The notes under the pieces are model-generated. The model saw nothing but the letters and a program-made list of their open reading frames with translations. It did not search any database and was not told where the DNA came from. A stretch of 64,000 nt of DNA, taken from Paguma larvata. Lineage: Eukaryota; Chordata; Mammalia; Carnivora; Viverridae. The position numbers were made by a program, and so were the translations under genes. Positions 34,942-46,739 of the stretch are shown here, one piece after another. Each line of letters begins with the position of its first letter. Position 1 is the stretch's first letter. The stretch is taken from contig CM057832.1 in NCBI GenBank assembly GCA_030068075.1, positions 76,135,002 to 76,199,001 on the forward strand, in the 5' to 3' direction.

Positions 34942-35535
34942 TAGTCGACCCTTGAAAAGCACAGGTTTGAACTGAGCATCCACTTAAATGCAGATTTTGT
35001 TTTTAGTAAATACAGTACTCTAAATGTATTTACTCCTGTTATGGCTTTCCTTAATTGTATTTTATTTATTATTATTTTTTAATTACATCCAAGTTAGTTA
35101 ACATATAATGTAATAATGATTTCAGGAATAGAATTTAGTGATTCATCACTTACATGTAAATCCCAGTGCTCATCCCAACAAGTGTCTTTCCTAACACCCC
35201 TTGCCCATTTAGCCCTTCCCCGCTCACCACAAACCCTTCCAGCAACCCTCAATTTGTTTTCTGTATTTTTATAGTTTCCTTCCCTCCCTGTTTTTATAAT
35301 ATTTTTGCTTTAAGTGTATTTTCTTTTCTCTAGCTTATTTTATTGTAAAAATACAGTGTATAATTCATATATATGCAAAATATGTGTTAATCTACTGGTC
35401 ATGCTCTGACTAAAGCTTCCAGTCAAAAGTAGTCCATTACTAGTTAAGGTTTTAGGTAGTCACAAATTATATACAGATGTTTGACTGCATGGGGGTTGGT
35501 GTCCCTAAAACCCTATGTTGTTCATGGATCAACTG
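34942..35535 (+). mobile_element. Tigger2/MER28-like DNA transposon, interrupted
   Basis: Terminal inverted repeats agtcgacccttgaaaa (left) and ttcatggatcaact (right) with the internal order aggtttgaactg, taaatacagtactctaaatgta, tctctagcttattttattgtaaaaatacagt and ccagtcaaaagtagtccattactagttaag. A TA follows the right end. Split by the L1 3' end at 35,064-35,314. Non-autonomous; the subfamily name is from memory. Confidence 0.8.
35064..35314 (-). mobile_element. Carnivore L1 3' end nested in Tigger
   Basis: Antisense L1 3'UTR: ttaacatataatgtaataatgatttcaggaatagaatttagtgattcatcacttaca and cccagtgctcatcccaacaagtg. An 8-bp TSD tgtatttt at 35,056-35,063 and 35,315-35,322; removing the insert restores the transposon's ...taatgtattttctttt... 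text. Confidence 0.88.
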
Positions 35536-36530
35536 TATTTATTAATTAGAAATGGGAATGTGTAACTTTATAGGGGAAAAATTATATGAAACAGTGTAAT
35601 CAAATGATTAAAGTAAGCATTACAAACAATGCTCAAGCTAGCATCAGGTACCCCCTAATACGATGCATTGAGAAGAACACAGCATCGCTTATGGGGTGGT
35701 ATTCCTACCAAATATAGAAAACTTGAGTGTAATCATAAAGAAACATTAGAAAAACCCAAATTGAGAGACATTATTAAAACAATATGCTTGCACTTTTAAA
35801 AAATATCCGTGCCATAAATTCTTCCAGATTAAGGAAAATAAAGAAGTGTGGCAGAAACTGCTGTGTGTGCCTGTGTCTCAGTGAAAATTATAATAGCTAT
35901 TCGCTCACAGTGTCAGGACAATGAATGAATTTCAACATGTATTTCACATGAAATAATAGTATAAATGTAACTCTCTTGAATTTGATAATTGTTCTGTTTT
36001 ATAAAAAAAAAATAGGAATATCCTTGTCCTTAAGAAAAATATGGTAAAAGCTTTAGATGAAAAGCAAATGGGATAAAGCAAGCGTGGCAAAACATTGATT
36101 GATCTGGGTGTTAGATATATGGGAGTGCCTTGCAGTATAATACATTTAAAAAGGTCAGCTATAATTATACAATAATAATAATAACTGTATCAATAATTTA
36201 TTATTGCTATAAAGATGTTTGCTCATTATAACTTACATTTTACTACATATTCAGTGTGAGACTTTAAGCAATTCTTAGATACATTTCTGTTAAAGATTTG
36301 GTCTTGTTGTTTAACATTGCATAGCCATGTGAGCCAACATATGCCAAATTTAAAAGGTAGGTTTATTAGATACTCCAAATGTTTGATTATCAGGTACAAT
36401 CACATTCATTTGATCATATCTGTTTTCTCTAATGAATGGGTTTCTGAGAATATGCCTTCTAGACTAATGCTTTCCCCATCTATCTGTGTGCAAAATCTAT
36501 GATATAAAATACCAATATTTCATGTCTTAT
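35536..36530. other. AT-rich single-copy DNA, no gene
   Basis: No recognisable repeat or gene over about 1 kb. Confidence 0.45.
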
Positions 36531-36546
36531 TTATCAATGCATATGA

Positions 36547-36770
36547 TGGGGCACCTGGGTGGCTCAGTCGGTTGGGCGGCCGACTTCAGCTCAGGTCATG
36601 ATCTTGCGGTCTGTGAGTTCAAGCCCCGTGTCGGGCTCTGTGCTGATGGCTCGGAGCCTGGAGCCTGCTTCCGATTCTGTGTCTCCCTCTCTCTCTGCCC
36701 TTCCCCTGTTCATGCTGTGCCTCTATGTCTCTCAAAAATGAATAAACATTAAAAAAAAAATATATATATA
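36547..36770 (+). mobile_element. SINEC, young and intact
   Basis: Near-consensus felid SINE with A box tggctcagtcgg (36,560-36,571), B-box-like gttcaagcc (36,617-36,625), CT body, and aataaacattaaaa tail ending in (ta)n. Perfect 16-bp TSD ttatcaatgcatatga at 36,531-36,546 and 36,771-36,786, so insertion is probably recent. Confidence 0.98.
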
Positions 36771-36786
36771 TTATCAATGCATATGA

Positions 36787-37334
36787 AAATAGTCTAGTCT
36801 GATATTCACAATTGGATTGACATAAATATATGTTGATTTTATATTCCCACAAATAAATATTACTTCCATAGTTAATACTGTGGCATGCTGAAATAATAAT
36901 CAAATTGAATCTTGTGCTATTTATTTAAATCAAAGAAACCACTGTTCTATTTAAAAGGTAGAGAAACAAGTTGCACAGACCATTAGCAATTATTTTTTAA
37001 ATTATTATATGCAGATTATTTTAAGAATTACAGTTTACTGAAGGATATTATGATTGTATATAATATTAAAGAGATTTTAAACATATTGGTAAATAAATTT
37101 ATAATAAATGTGTAATTTATAAACTAGGAAAATGCTATCCATGCACTAATGTATATATTTCTTTAAATATTATGCTAATGGAGGATTATTATAAATATGC
37201 CTTGAAAATGACTAGAAATTACTTCATTAGAGAAATAATTTTATCATAAATTACCAATGATTTCAATTTTTACTATTATTTTAAATCTAAAGAACTCATT
37301 TGTTAATTTTCCCTATAGCCTCTCCTTGTTTTGA
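36787..37334. other. Very AT-rich single-copy DNA
   Basis: Mostly A/T with no gene or repeat that I recognise. Confidence 0.45.
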
Positions 37335-37520
37335 AAAATGTCTATTTATTTATTTTTGAGAGAGAGAGGAGAGCAGAGGAGGGGCAGAGAGAGAGGGAGA
37401 TAGAGTCAAGCAGTTTCCACCCTGTCAGTGCAAAGTCTGACACGGGACTCAAACTCAGAAACCCTGAGATCACAACCTGAGCTGAAATCAAGGGTCAGCT
37501 GACTGAGCCACCCAGGTGCC
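37335..37520 (-). mobile_element. SINEC, minus strand
   Basis: Reverse-complement, somewhat diverged, ending gactgagccacccaggtgccc. Possible short TSD cctctcctt / cctctcttt near 37,319 and 37,521. Confidence 0.93.
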
Positions 37521-37790
37521 CCTCTCTTTAGTATCTTTAAGTTTGGATATGTGTCTTAGTGAAGGATTGTGTATATACAAATCCCTTCATACATTTGATG
37601 TCTTGATCTTTCTCTGATTACAACTATCATGTAAGTAGTGATACAAAGGGGATAGAGTTTGGTTATGCTTCTAACACCTATTAAATTATGATGGAATGGT
37701 ACATAGTGATCATGGTGGTATAGATGATCTGATTACAAGTCAGGATAGCCAAGCAGCTACTAGTATGGGCTCTTCTAGAGTCTTAGCTCA

Positions 37791-38238
37791 AGGTGCCTGG
37801 GTGGCTCAGTCGGTTGAGCGTCCGACTTCAGCTCAGGTCATGATCTCGCGGTCCGTGAGTTCGAGCCCCACGTCGGGCTCTGTCCTGACGGCCCAGAGCC
37901 TGGAGCCTACTTTGGATTCTGTGTCTCCCTCTCTCTGCCCTCTTCCCCCACTCACGCTCTGTCTCTCTCTGTCTCAAAAATAAATAAACATTAAAAAAAA
38001 AGTTAAGGGGCGCCTGGGTGGCTCAGTTGGTTGAGCGGCCGACTTCGGCTCGGGTCATGATCTCACGGTGTGTGAGTTCGAGCCCCGCGTCAGGCTCTGT
38101 GCTGATGGCTCACCAGAGCCTGGAGCCTGCATCGGTTTCTGTGTCTCCCTCTCTCTCTGCCCTTCTCCTGCTCATGCTCTGTCTCTATGTCTCTCAAAAA
38201 TAAATAAACGTTAAAAAAAAAAAGTTAAAAAAAAATAC
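37791..38238 (+). mobile_element. SINEC (host copy of a nested pair)
   Basis: Near-consensus felid SINE (37,791-37,992) whose A-rich tail is split by a second SINE and resumes at about 38,215-38,238. TSD agtctt(a/g)gctca, 11 of 12 matching, at 37,779-37,790 and 38,239-38,250 encloses both elements. Confidence 0.95.
38007..38214 (+). mobile_element. SINEC nested in SINE tail
   Basis: Very intact felid SINE (ggcgcctgggtggctcagttggttgagcgg; gagttcgagccccgcgtc) inserted in the tail of the preceding copy. Its own TSD aaaaaaaaagttaa is at 37,993-38,006 and 38,215-38,228. Confidence 0.95.
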
Positions 38239-38344
38239 AGTCTTGGCTCACAAGTTAATATTCATGTGATCATAATTGTCGATGACAAGTGATCATTTGA
38301 TCATATTACTTTTCAATATTATAATTGAAGACAGCCACAACAAT

Positions 38345-38470
38345 TGCTTCAAATATTATTGTGAGGGTTTAATGAGATAAAGCCTCTTAAGCAGTACTGA
38401 CGATTCTAGAAATAGTTAATACTCAGAATATTGAGGATGATAATCATAAAAGTAATGTTGATGAATATGA
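38345..38470 (+). mobile_element. MIR 3' half
   Basis: ttattgtgagggtttaatgagataaagcctcttaagcagtactga..agaaatagttaatactcagaata follows the MIR 3' order (ttgttgtgaggattaaatgagataatg...agcact..). Confidence 0.55.
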
Positions 38471-38944
38471 TGCTATTCCAAGGCCTGAGAGCTAACAAGG
38501 TATGTATCAACTATAGTGAGTTGATTTTATAGACCCTACAGAGGGCATTATATTAAGGAGCTTTTTCTATAAAATAAGAAAATTGTGTTCTAAAAATTGA
38601 TGGTATTAGATTGAAGGTTTAACTCAGAAAAATGGATGTGGGTCAAAATTGTATAATTTGTTAATGAGCTGGCACTCAAGAAACAAAAGATGTTGTTAAA
38701 TAAGAATGATAAAATTGGTTCAAAGTATGGCATTGCTCTCTACAGAAAGAATATGAGAAGAGTTTAGGGACTAACAGGCTATGCAAGTCATTCTTTATGC
38801 ATTCCATTATATGTCTATATAAAACATCCCATTGGAAATACATTCTAAGAAAAGCTCTTTGTTTTAAAAAAGAAACCCTGTGTTCCATTGGAATAAGTTA
38901 CCTGACATCAATTTGGAATTTGAGTAATGTCATTCTTTGCCTGA

Positions 38945-38985
<41 letters not shown>

Positions 38986-40776
38986 ATATATATATTACAT
39001 TGAGTATCAGCATTTTCATTTATATTCTAAAATTTTCGCTGATAATTATTACTCATAATGGAAGCTAAGAATAGTATTTGTATCTTTCCTAACCCTTAGT
39101 CTAGTATAAAGTGCATATTGGAAATTTTAAATTTAAAGAAATATTAGACATTTTCACTTATCATCTGGCTAACAAATATGAATGGTTTTACCTTATTTCA
39201 TTTACTTCTAGTTCTAATTTTTTAAAGATGCTTAGTTTTTCCATAATTTCTGTCTTTTTAAAAATTACTTTCTGGCATTAGAAGCATGCTTTGAAAAAAC
39301 AAGTCACTTTTTAATTTTTATTTTAATGAGTTCCAGAATTACATTTACCTTTTCTTTGCATCTAAATGAGTAGAATTTGTAAAAATAGAATGAAGATGTT
39401 TTAACTGTATCATTAATTTAGGTATGGTTTGCATCAAAACATCAACCATTACCAGAGTCCAAACCAATTTATCCTAAAGCTTATGTACATAAACTGAGTA
39501 ATCGGAAATAAAAACTAAAAAGGCTTTGTAGGCCTAGATGGATGGTTTCTATGATAACACAGCACAGAGACTCATAAACAAGTGTCATTGGGTAGCCCAT
39601 CAGGGAAAGAGAACATTGGAAGTTTCCTAAAACTCTCCGATCTCTGTATTTAAAGAAACGAACAAGCATCTGCATGCTGTTATTTGTTATTTGAATGAAA
39701 TCAGTAGTTGGGTCCTGGATCATGCTATTAAAATATCAAAAATCTGGAGAAATTTAGAAAAGGCATGAACAGCTTTAGGATCATTAGAGTTACTTCTGTT
39801 ATATACGAATGTGTTAAATATGAGAATAAACATTTATTCCAGACACCTCGTACCTCCCTGTATAAGAAAGTAAAGCAAGCAGTTGCCTTTATTTTCACTG
39901 TGCTTTTTTTTTTTTTTTTTGAAAAGTTAACACAACCCTAAAGATACTCTTATTGTTTGATGCAGCACAGATTGCAATGAAAGCAGCATGTGAGCATCTA
40001 AACTGCAGTTTTTCAAAATGATTACCACATGCAGAGTAGCCGTTGTAATATTTCTATTTTCTATGCTATTAGTCTAGAAACAGTAAAGTTCCTGCTGGCA
40101 CTCTTATAAGAGATGTGGACAAACTGGAGGAAAGATCAAGATCCCCTTTGGTAAAACAAGACGAACATCCCCACACCATCTAGTAGATGAGCAGCACTGT
40201 TTTGTATAACTTGATAAAGAAAGGATCAGAGAACAGGCACAAAGAAGTTTTGATCTCCAGACTCAAATCCTTAATTTTATCGCATGCGCGTTTTAAATAC
40301 AATGCCTTTGTCTGAATCATAAACGGTATCTCACTTTTGAGAGATAAATTGTATGAAATCACGGTCTACATTAGGTGAGCATTCCTTGTATCAACAAAGA
40401 AATTGACTTGTATTTTATGCTACTGTTTGGATTGGAACAAAGTGAATTTTTTTTTCTAAATCTTTAAAAAAAAACACTTTCTATAACTTACAGCATTAAC
40501 AAAGAATGTATCAGTAAGTTTAGTCATAAAACTCTAACCTCAGAAATGCATATCCATTCTAAGTACCATGCCTGGAAACGCACTGTCTATTTAGGGGGAA
40601 AAAAGAGTTCTGTGGGGGAAAATCTCAGATTTGCAATGGTATTCCAAAATTACTATGGGACAAATAAGTTTGAGCTCTAGTTTGTCAGCCATTACATGCA
40701 TATGTGTTATAAAGTTGTCCCATGTTACCAAAATGGTCTTACAAAATGGATTTTTAATACATCATATATCTGGACT
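38471..40776. other. Single-copy DNA with (ct)n(ta)n repeat
   Basis: Contains (ct)n(ta)n at about 38,944-38,997. The sequence at 39,420-39,740 and 39,950-40,370 is non-repeat and of near-neutral composition, including catgcgcg at 40,283; possibly conserved, not testable here. No gene. Confidence 0.4.
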
Positions 40777-40987
40777 ATTTTTTTATGTTTATTTATTTTT
40801 GAGAGAGAGAGAAAGAGAGAGCGAGTGAGGGAGGGGTAGATAGAGATGAAGACACAAACTCTGAAGCAGGCTCCAGGGTCTGAGCTGTCAGCACAGAGTC
40901 TGACGCAGGGCTCAAACTCATGGACCGTGGGATCATGATCTGAGTGGAAGCTGGACGCTTAAACTGACCGAGCTACCCAAGCGCCCC
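40777..40987 (-). mobile_element. SINEC, minus strand
   Basis: Reverse-complement felid SINE with gaagcaggctccagggtctgagctgtcagcacagagtctgacgcagggctc and head ending gaccgagctacccaagcgcccc. TSD unclear. Confidence 0.93.
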
Positions 40988-41229
40988 GCTGATCTGTTCT
41001 TTGAATCTGGTTTAAAAATAGCTATGGGTAGTGGGCTTTCCAAGACTTCGGCTTCCTTGAGTAGATTAGGGATGAATCTTATTACTTTCTTCTCTTTTTT
41101 CTTTATTTACATGCCTAGCCTTCAACTTTTCATTTTTGTCTTCTATATGGATGATGGTATGACATATTATAAAACTTTGATAATTAAATTACAGTAAGCT
41201 AGCCTTTGAAAATTCAGTGAAATATGAAA

Positions 41230-41560
41230 ATAAAATAAATTTCCAGTAATCATTAACTATGCAGAGATAATCATTTTTTTTGATGAACCTTCCTCAATAT
41301 TTTTTCAGGCTGTCTACTACTTACTATAATATTGGAAAGGTACTGTACGTTATAATTTTGCATCCGGTTTATGGCTGTCTTTATTTTCATTTGATATTTC
41401 AGTTTTGTAACAATGCTTTGAAAAATGTTTCCTATGGCTGCAAACTCATCCTTTATATTATTATAATGTAATATTGTCTAATTCTGACATTATTTACAAT
41501 CTTTTTTTTTTTTTTGGCTAAAATAAGTAATAGTTTAACAAGTATCTTTATTGATAAATC
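41230..41560 (-). mobile_element. Possible old L1 3'UTR, antisense
   Basis: atcattaactatgcagagataatcatttt ... tttgcatccggtttatgg ... cattatttacaatc resembles a common old L1 3'UTR antisense text. Weak, diverged. Confidence 0.35.
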
Positions 41561-41939
41561 TCCTACCATTTCCTTAAAGGATGATACTGGACATAAAATT
41601 AGTCAATGAAAGGAACAGAGTTTTATCAACAAATGCAAACTTCCAGTAGAGATAACATGTTAAGGTTAAGTAGACTTTCCTAGTGGGACTTCTCCATTCT
41701 ATGCTGGACCACCTCTATTTTTTCTTACCCTCTTGCTGGACATGAGATGCCTTAAAACTAATCTCTGTACTCCAAAGGACCGGAGACAATAAAAATATTA
41801 AACCTTGCTTTGACCATCAGGATGTCAGGGACTTAAGAGAATACATTTGCAAATCAGCTGCACTTTGTAATACCTAGAGTCAAATGAGGAACCCTCTGAA
41901 TTTTGGTTGTTTCTTGAATAGATTCCAATTAGCACAGCA

Positions 41940-42600
41940 GCTTTCGGGGGCATCTTGCTCTTGAGTCTCCTATGTGATCTTAAGATTTCTTTTCCCCGAA
42001 TGAATTTCCCAAGTTGGATAGATCAAAATGAAGTTTTGACCAAATATCAAACCTGCTCAGGGCTCATTATTGCTTTTCCAGTCTTGGGGATGTGTGCATA
42101 TTTCCCAACTTAGCGCCGTCTGTGAATTTAATTAGCGTGCTGTTTACTTCCTCATTGCCACCATTAATGAGCCTGTTTAAAAGAACCGGACCTACCACCA
42201 ACCCGTGTACGCAGTCCTCTAGACACCGCCTCCGTCCTCGAAAAACTGCCATTTATTATGAACCCTTTTATGTGATACTTCAACCAGTTTTTTACTTGAT
42301 ATAAAAGTATTCATATCCAAGCTAATTTAACCTAATTCTTTGAGTAAATTTTTATAAGATATGCTTTCCTTTTGCTTTGCTGAAATCAAGATCTACCACA
42401 TCTCTTGCTGCTTTCATCTATTAATCTCATAACTTGATCCACGAGGAAAAAAAAAAGCAATTAAATTTGCCTGGCATGATTTTTTTTTCTTTTAAAAATC
42501 ATACTGCTTGCTTTTCATAATTCATTTATCCTCTAGATGTCTTCCAATATTTATCTTAGGATTTGTCTCCTTATTTTACTAAGAGTCGAGATGGCTGCTG
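41940..42600 (-). mobile_element. CR1/L3 LINE, antisense reverse-transcriptase region
   Basis: Clear order match to antisense CR1/L3: gcgccgtctgtgaattt-attagcgtgct, cattaatgagcctgtttaaaagaacc, cctctagacaccgcctcc, gaacccttttatgtga-acttcaaccagtt, tttgctgaaatcaagatctacca and gcctggcatgattt..catactgcttgc. The element is ancient (CR1 was active early in amniotes) yet its CpGs and landmarks are well kept. Confidence 0.8.
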
Positions 42601-42759
42601 CTCTCCTTTTAAGAAAACAGAGTCTTGTTTGCTCAGAGATTTTCTCTTTTATACTCTCCAGTTACCTGTGAAAATAAACAAAGCTGCACTCGTCATTGGG
42701 AAGCAAGCTCACTGAGCAGATAATGTCTCCCTATTCTGTCTTGAAAATGTGGCACAAAA

Positions 42760-42762
<3 letters not shown>

Positions 42763-42802
<40 letters not shown>

Positions 42803-42806
42803 TGTA
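42763..42806. repeat. (gt)n microsatellite
   Basis: About 20 gt units with one ggtg interruption. Confidence 0.95.
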
Positions 42807-43048
42807 TTTCTCAACACTCTGGATTGTATGGTAGAAAAACAAAATGGTTGATTTCTAAAACGACCCTGTCTTCCTTGCGTTTAACAAGATCTCCATTGCA
42901 TGCTAATTGTTTCGACTTCCTACCTATGCTTTATTTTTTGGCTTTTTTTTTTTTTGTATGTTTTGTTAAGAATGATTTTAGAAACCAGGTCAATATCCTA
43001 ATGATTTCGAAGTCTTTGTGGATTTCATTATCTTCTCCTCATTAATTA

Positions 43049-43052
<4 letters not shown>

Positions 43053-43099
<47 letters not shown>
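43053..43099. repeat. (ta)n microsatellite
   Basis: About 23 uninterrupted ta units. Confidence 0.95.
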
Positions 43100-43101
<2 letters not shown>

Positions 43102-43739
43102 CCTTATTTATTTCTTTGAAAACCCCTTTGGATATTATTAACATATTTTCTTTTTCTTTTTTATTTTTTTGAGGTTTCCTTTTTCACTAAAAAGCTTATC
43201 TCATTATTTGTATTTTTTTTAATTTGGATTCTATTGATCTCTCCTTCAGCTGCTATAGTTTTTCTTCATTTCTGTACTTCATCCCTAAAATGGCATTATT
43301 TATGTTTATCACTGGTGTACATATTTTACATCATTTGGAAATATTAAATCTCTTCTTCAATCCATTAATTTTTATTTTCCCTTAGCAATAATTAAAACAT
43401 TCCAAATCTCTAAAAATTTTCAAAGTGACTCAGATACACTCTCCTTTTTATGCATTCCCCTTTCCTAGGCAGGCTAAGTCAGAAATGGATGATTTCAAAT
43501 CCAAGAGTAGGGGAAGGTGGAAAAGGTGAAAGATTAGAAGTTATTTTAAGATTCCTGGCAAGAGTGGTTACAGGCTAATTCTTGTAAAGCAGAATTGGAA
43601 CAGAGAGGAGGGAGTAGATGTTAAAAGTGTATAATAGTCCTTGGCAACTGAGAATATTTAGGAAACTGGGTTTTCTTCTTGCTGTCATTTCTCTTTCTAG
43701 TGCAGTAGGCTTAATCGGTGCTTTTCACAATTATTGTGC
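43100..43739. other. No gene; possible continuation of CR1 or old LINE
   Basis: T-rich sequence (ttgaggtttcctttttcactaaaaagctt...) could be the diverged continuation of the CR1/L3 element, but I cannot align it by eye. Confidence 0.3.
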
Positions 43740-43890
43740 ACATTGCTTACCTCCTGGAGATCTTGTTAAAGTCAGAATCTGACTCTTTGGGCCAGGGCTA
43801 AACCTGAGATTCTGCATCACTAACAAACTCCTGTGAGATGCCAGTGCTGATAATACCAGTTCCTCAAGGCATACATTGAGTAGCAACTGA
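43740..43890 (+). mobile_element. MER5A-like hAT-Charlie element
   Basis: acctcctggagatcttgttaaagtcagaatctgactctttgggcc, ctgagattctgcatcactaacaaactcctgtgagatgccagtgctgat and ataccagttcctcaaggcatacattgagtagcaactg follow the MER5A text. Non-autonomous DNA transposon fossil. Confidence 0.8.
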
Positions 43891-44628
43891 CCCAATGACG
43901 GGAATCTCTAAGGAAAGGCACCCCATCTTACACTCAGTCTGAAAAAGAATACTTCCCATCCCGCTGACAACTAAGCATACCTATTTCATGTTCCATTTCT
44001 AAATAATCTAACATAATGACATATAGATATGAGTGACAATATTTTAAACTATCATCCTTAACGTATAACATATTTGCACCCAAAGTACAACGTTTCTACC
44101 AGAATGAATCCATTTATTTATAGAAGCTTCAGACACTGAGACAGAATTTTCAAGTCCTTCCAAGAAAACTGGTATCTGAATATAGGATCTGCCATGTTCA
44201 CTGTCCAATTACATAAATTCAATGGAGAATTTTAAATTCCGCACAAAATAAAGATAGGAGATCAGTTAGGGTTGCTTGGGATTGAAGAAGAAAGAATTTT
44301 GGTGTGCAGAGAATTAAAAAAATATATATTGAGGTATGACTGGCATATACAAGTTGAAGATATTTAACATGTACCACTCAAGTTTAGGGATGGGTACACA
44401 TAAAACCATCACCACCATCAAAGCCATAAATATATTCATTACCTTCCAAAGTTTACCCCTGCCATTTTATTATTGCTGTTGTTATTTTGTATATGTGTGT
44501 GAGAAGACTTAACATAAGATCTACCCTATTAGCAAATATTAAGCATATAATACATCGTTACCTATAGGCAACCCCCACCTTTGGAAACCACGATTTTTCT
44601 CTTTGTTTCTTGAAGTTAAGCTTTTTTA

Positions 44629-44731
44629 TTTATAGATTTTTAAGTAGGCTCCACACCCAACGTGAGGCTCAAACTCACCACCTGGAGATCAAGAGTCACA
44701 TGCTCTACACACTGAGTCAGGCAGTTGCCCC
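44629..44731 (-). mobile_element. Short carnivore SINEC, minus strand
   Basis: Reverse-complement head of an older SINEC type (gtaggctccacacccaacgtgaggctcaaactcacc..gagatcaagagtcacatgctct..ctgagtcaggcagttgcccc). Clear 17-bp TSD gaagtta(a/g)gctttttta at 44,612-44,628 and 44,732-44,748. Confidence 0.9.
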
Positions 44732-44888
44732 GAAGTTAGGCTTTTTTAGATTTTACATATGCGTGAGATCACACAGTATCTGTCTTTGCCTGACTTATTT
44801 CACTTAACCTAAAGATTCACGCACATTGTCACTAATGGCAGGATTTCTTTCTTTGTTTATCGCTGAATAGTGTGTGTGTGTGTGTGTA

Positions 44889-45598
44889 CAGTAAAACCTT
44901 GGGTTGCAAATAACCTCTTCTGCGAGTGTTTCACAAGACGAGTAAACATTTTTAACAAATTTTAACTTGACAAACAAGCCATGCCTTGCAATACGGGTAG
45001 TATGTGATTAGTGATTTTTCAGAACATTGGAAGGTGCCCACAACTGGTACTAGTGTGTTTTTTATCACTTCAAAGCACCTATGGACAGTCCTTCGTTTTT
45101 CCATACAAGAGTAAGTTTAGGAATGCTTTGTTTCATTCTAGGTCAGCCTGTCTGCCAATCAAGACCTTTTACTCTGCTGCCTTATTGCCAATGACATTAA
45201 ATACAGTATATGACAAGACTTTATTGTACTGTGCTGTAGTCAGCATCTGTGCTCGCATATACAATGGCCCCCATGCAGAAAAAGATACCAGGGAACCAAT
45301 AGATAGCAGTGATTCCATTAGTAACAGTTGAAACTCATCCGACACAAAAGCCTTCCTCTCTCTTGTCTCCTTCACACAAGCCACGAAGATTTTCAAAGGT
45401 AAATGCAGTTTAATTTGTTTATTTTTCTTTATATTTTGTACTTTATTGTTTTGTATTATATTGCAGTATTTTAATCTTTTTTATATGAATATATTTGGGT
45501 TTGGAATGATTCGTCTGAAATTCAGTTTGGTATACAAGCGCTTTGGATTAAAAGCATGTTTCTGGAATGAATTATGCTCACAAACCAAGATTTTACCA
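44889..45598 (+). mobile_element. Carnivore Tigger-type DNA transposon
   Basis: Left end cagtaaaaccttgggttgcaaataa and right end tgctcacaaaccaagattttac form terminal inverted repeats, with flanking TA on each side. About 710 bp with a non-repeat-looking middle that may be the degraded 3' end of a pogo/Tigger transposase; the 106-codon frame at 45,011-45,331 is in it but shows no recognisable catalytic motif. It sits in a tg/ta-rich spot of the host L1. Confidence 0.8.
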
Positions 45599-45645
45599 TA
45601 TATCTATATCTATCTATATCTATATCTATATCTGTCTATATCTCT
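45599..45645. repeat. (tatcta)n microsatellite
   Basis: tatctatatc units directly right of the Tigger. With the (tg)n at 44,872-44,887 they appear to be one expanded host-L1 repeat (gtgtatatata in L1) split by the transposon. Confidence 0.85.
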
Positions 45646-46739
45646 CACGTTTTCTTTATCCGTTCATCTGTTGGGGAGCATTTAGGTTGTTCCCATGTCT
45701 TGGCTATTGTGAATAGTTCTGCAGTGAACATGGAGTAAAGAGACCTCTCTTAGATAGCGATTTCATTTCCTTCGGATATATGCTCAGAAATTGAATTGAT
45801 GCATCATATGGTAGTTCTATTTTTAATTTTTTGGGGAACTTCCATACTTTTCTCCACAGTGTCTGTATCAATTTGCGTTCCCGCCAGCAGTACACAAGGG
45901 TTCCCTTTTCTCCACCTCCCTGCTAACGCTTGTTATTTTTTACCCTTTTGATAATAGCCATGTTAGCAGGTATGAGCTGATATCACATTGTGGTTTTGAT
46001 TCGCATTTATCTGATGATTAGAGATATTGAACACCTTTGTGTGTATCTTTTGGTCATTTGTATGTCTTCTTTGAAGACATATGGTTTGCAAATATTTTTT
46101 TTTCTGTTTCATAGGTTGCCTTTATATTTTGTTGACTGCTTCCTTTACTATGCAAAACTTTTTAGTTTAAAGTAGTCCACTTGTATGTGTCTACACGCAC
46201 ATATCATTTTGTTGCATGTGCTTTTGGTATTATATCCAAATCAATCATTGCCAAGACCAATATGAAGCATTTTCTCTGTGTTTTCTTCTAGGAGTTCTGT
46301 AGTTTCAGGTTTTAATTTAAGTCTTTAATCTGTTTTGTGTTGATATTTGTGTATGGTATAAGATGAAAGTCCAGCTTCATTCTTTTGCATGTGGATCTCC
46401 GGTTTTCCCATCACCATTTTTTGAAGAGACTATTCTTTCTCCATTGGGTATTCTTGGTACTCTTGTTGACAATTAGTTGACTGTATATACATATGGCTTT
46501 ATTTCTGAACTTTCTGTTCTGTTCCATTGGTCTGTGTCCAGAGAATGATTAAGAGCCTCTTTTTCAACTTGCATACATTTATATTATATAAATTCATATT
46601 TTTACTTATACGTTGACATATATATAGATAATATATTCATGTATAAACATTTTATATATAAATAGGGACAAATCTTTAATATATTAAAGTATATTTAAAT
46701 ATGTACACATTTCATAAGGTATTAAACACTAATTACACC

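Larger units (their letters stand above)
44318..46560 (-). mobile_element. Old L1, antisense 3' half (host of insertions)
   Basis: Antisense 3'UTR (tattgaggtatgactggcatatacaa, aaaaccatcaccaccatcaa) followed by the ORF2 C-terminal region (ttaggttgttcccatgtcttggctattgtgaa, gatgcatcatatggtagttctatttttaa, acaagggttcccttttctccacc, cacattgtggttttgattcgcatttatctgatgatta, ttctgttccattggtctgtgtcc). It is interrupted by a SINE (44,629-44,731) and a Tigger (44,889-45,598). No intact frame. Confidence 0.85.

Noticed and set aside
36547..36630. tRNA-like sequence with A and B boxes
   Set aside because: It is the head of a SINE, not a tRNA gene: no clear cloverleaf 3' half, and it continues into the SINE body.
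45011..45331. 106-codon frame inside the Tigger element
   Set aside because: Could be a decayed transposase tail but no catalytic residues or helix-turn-helix are recognisable; not called as a gene.
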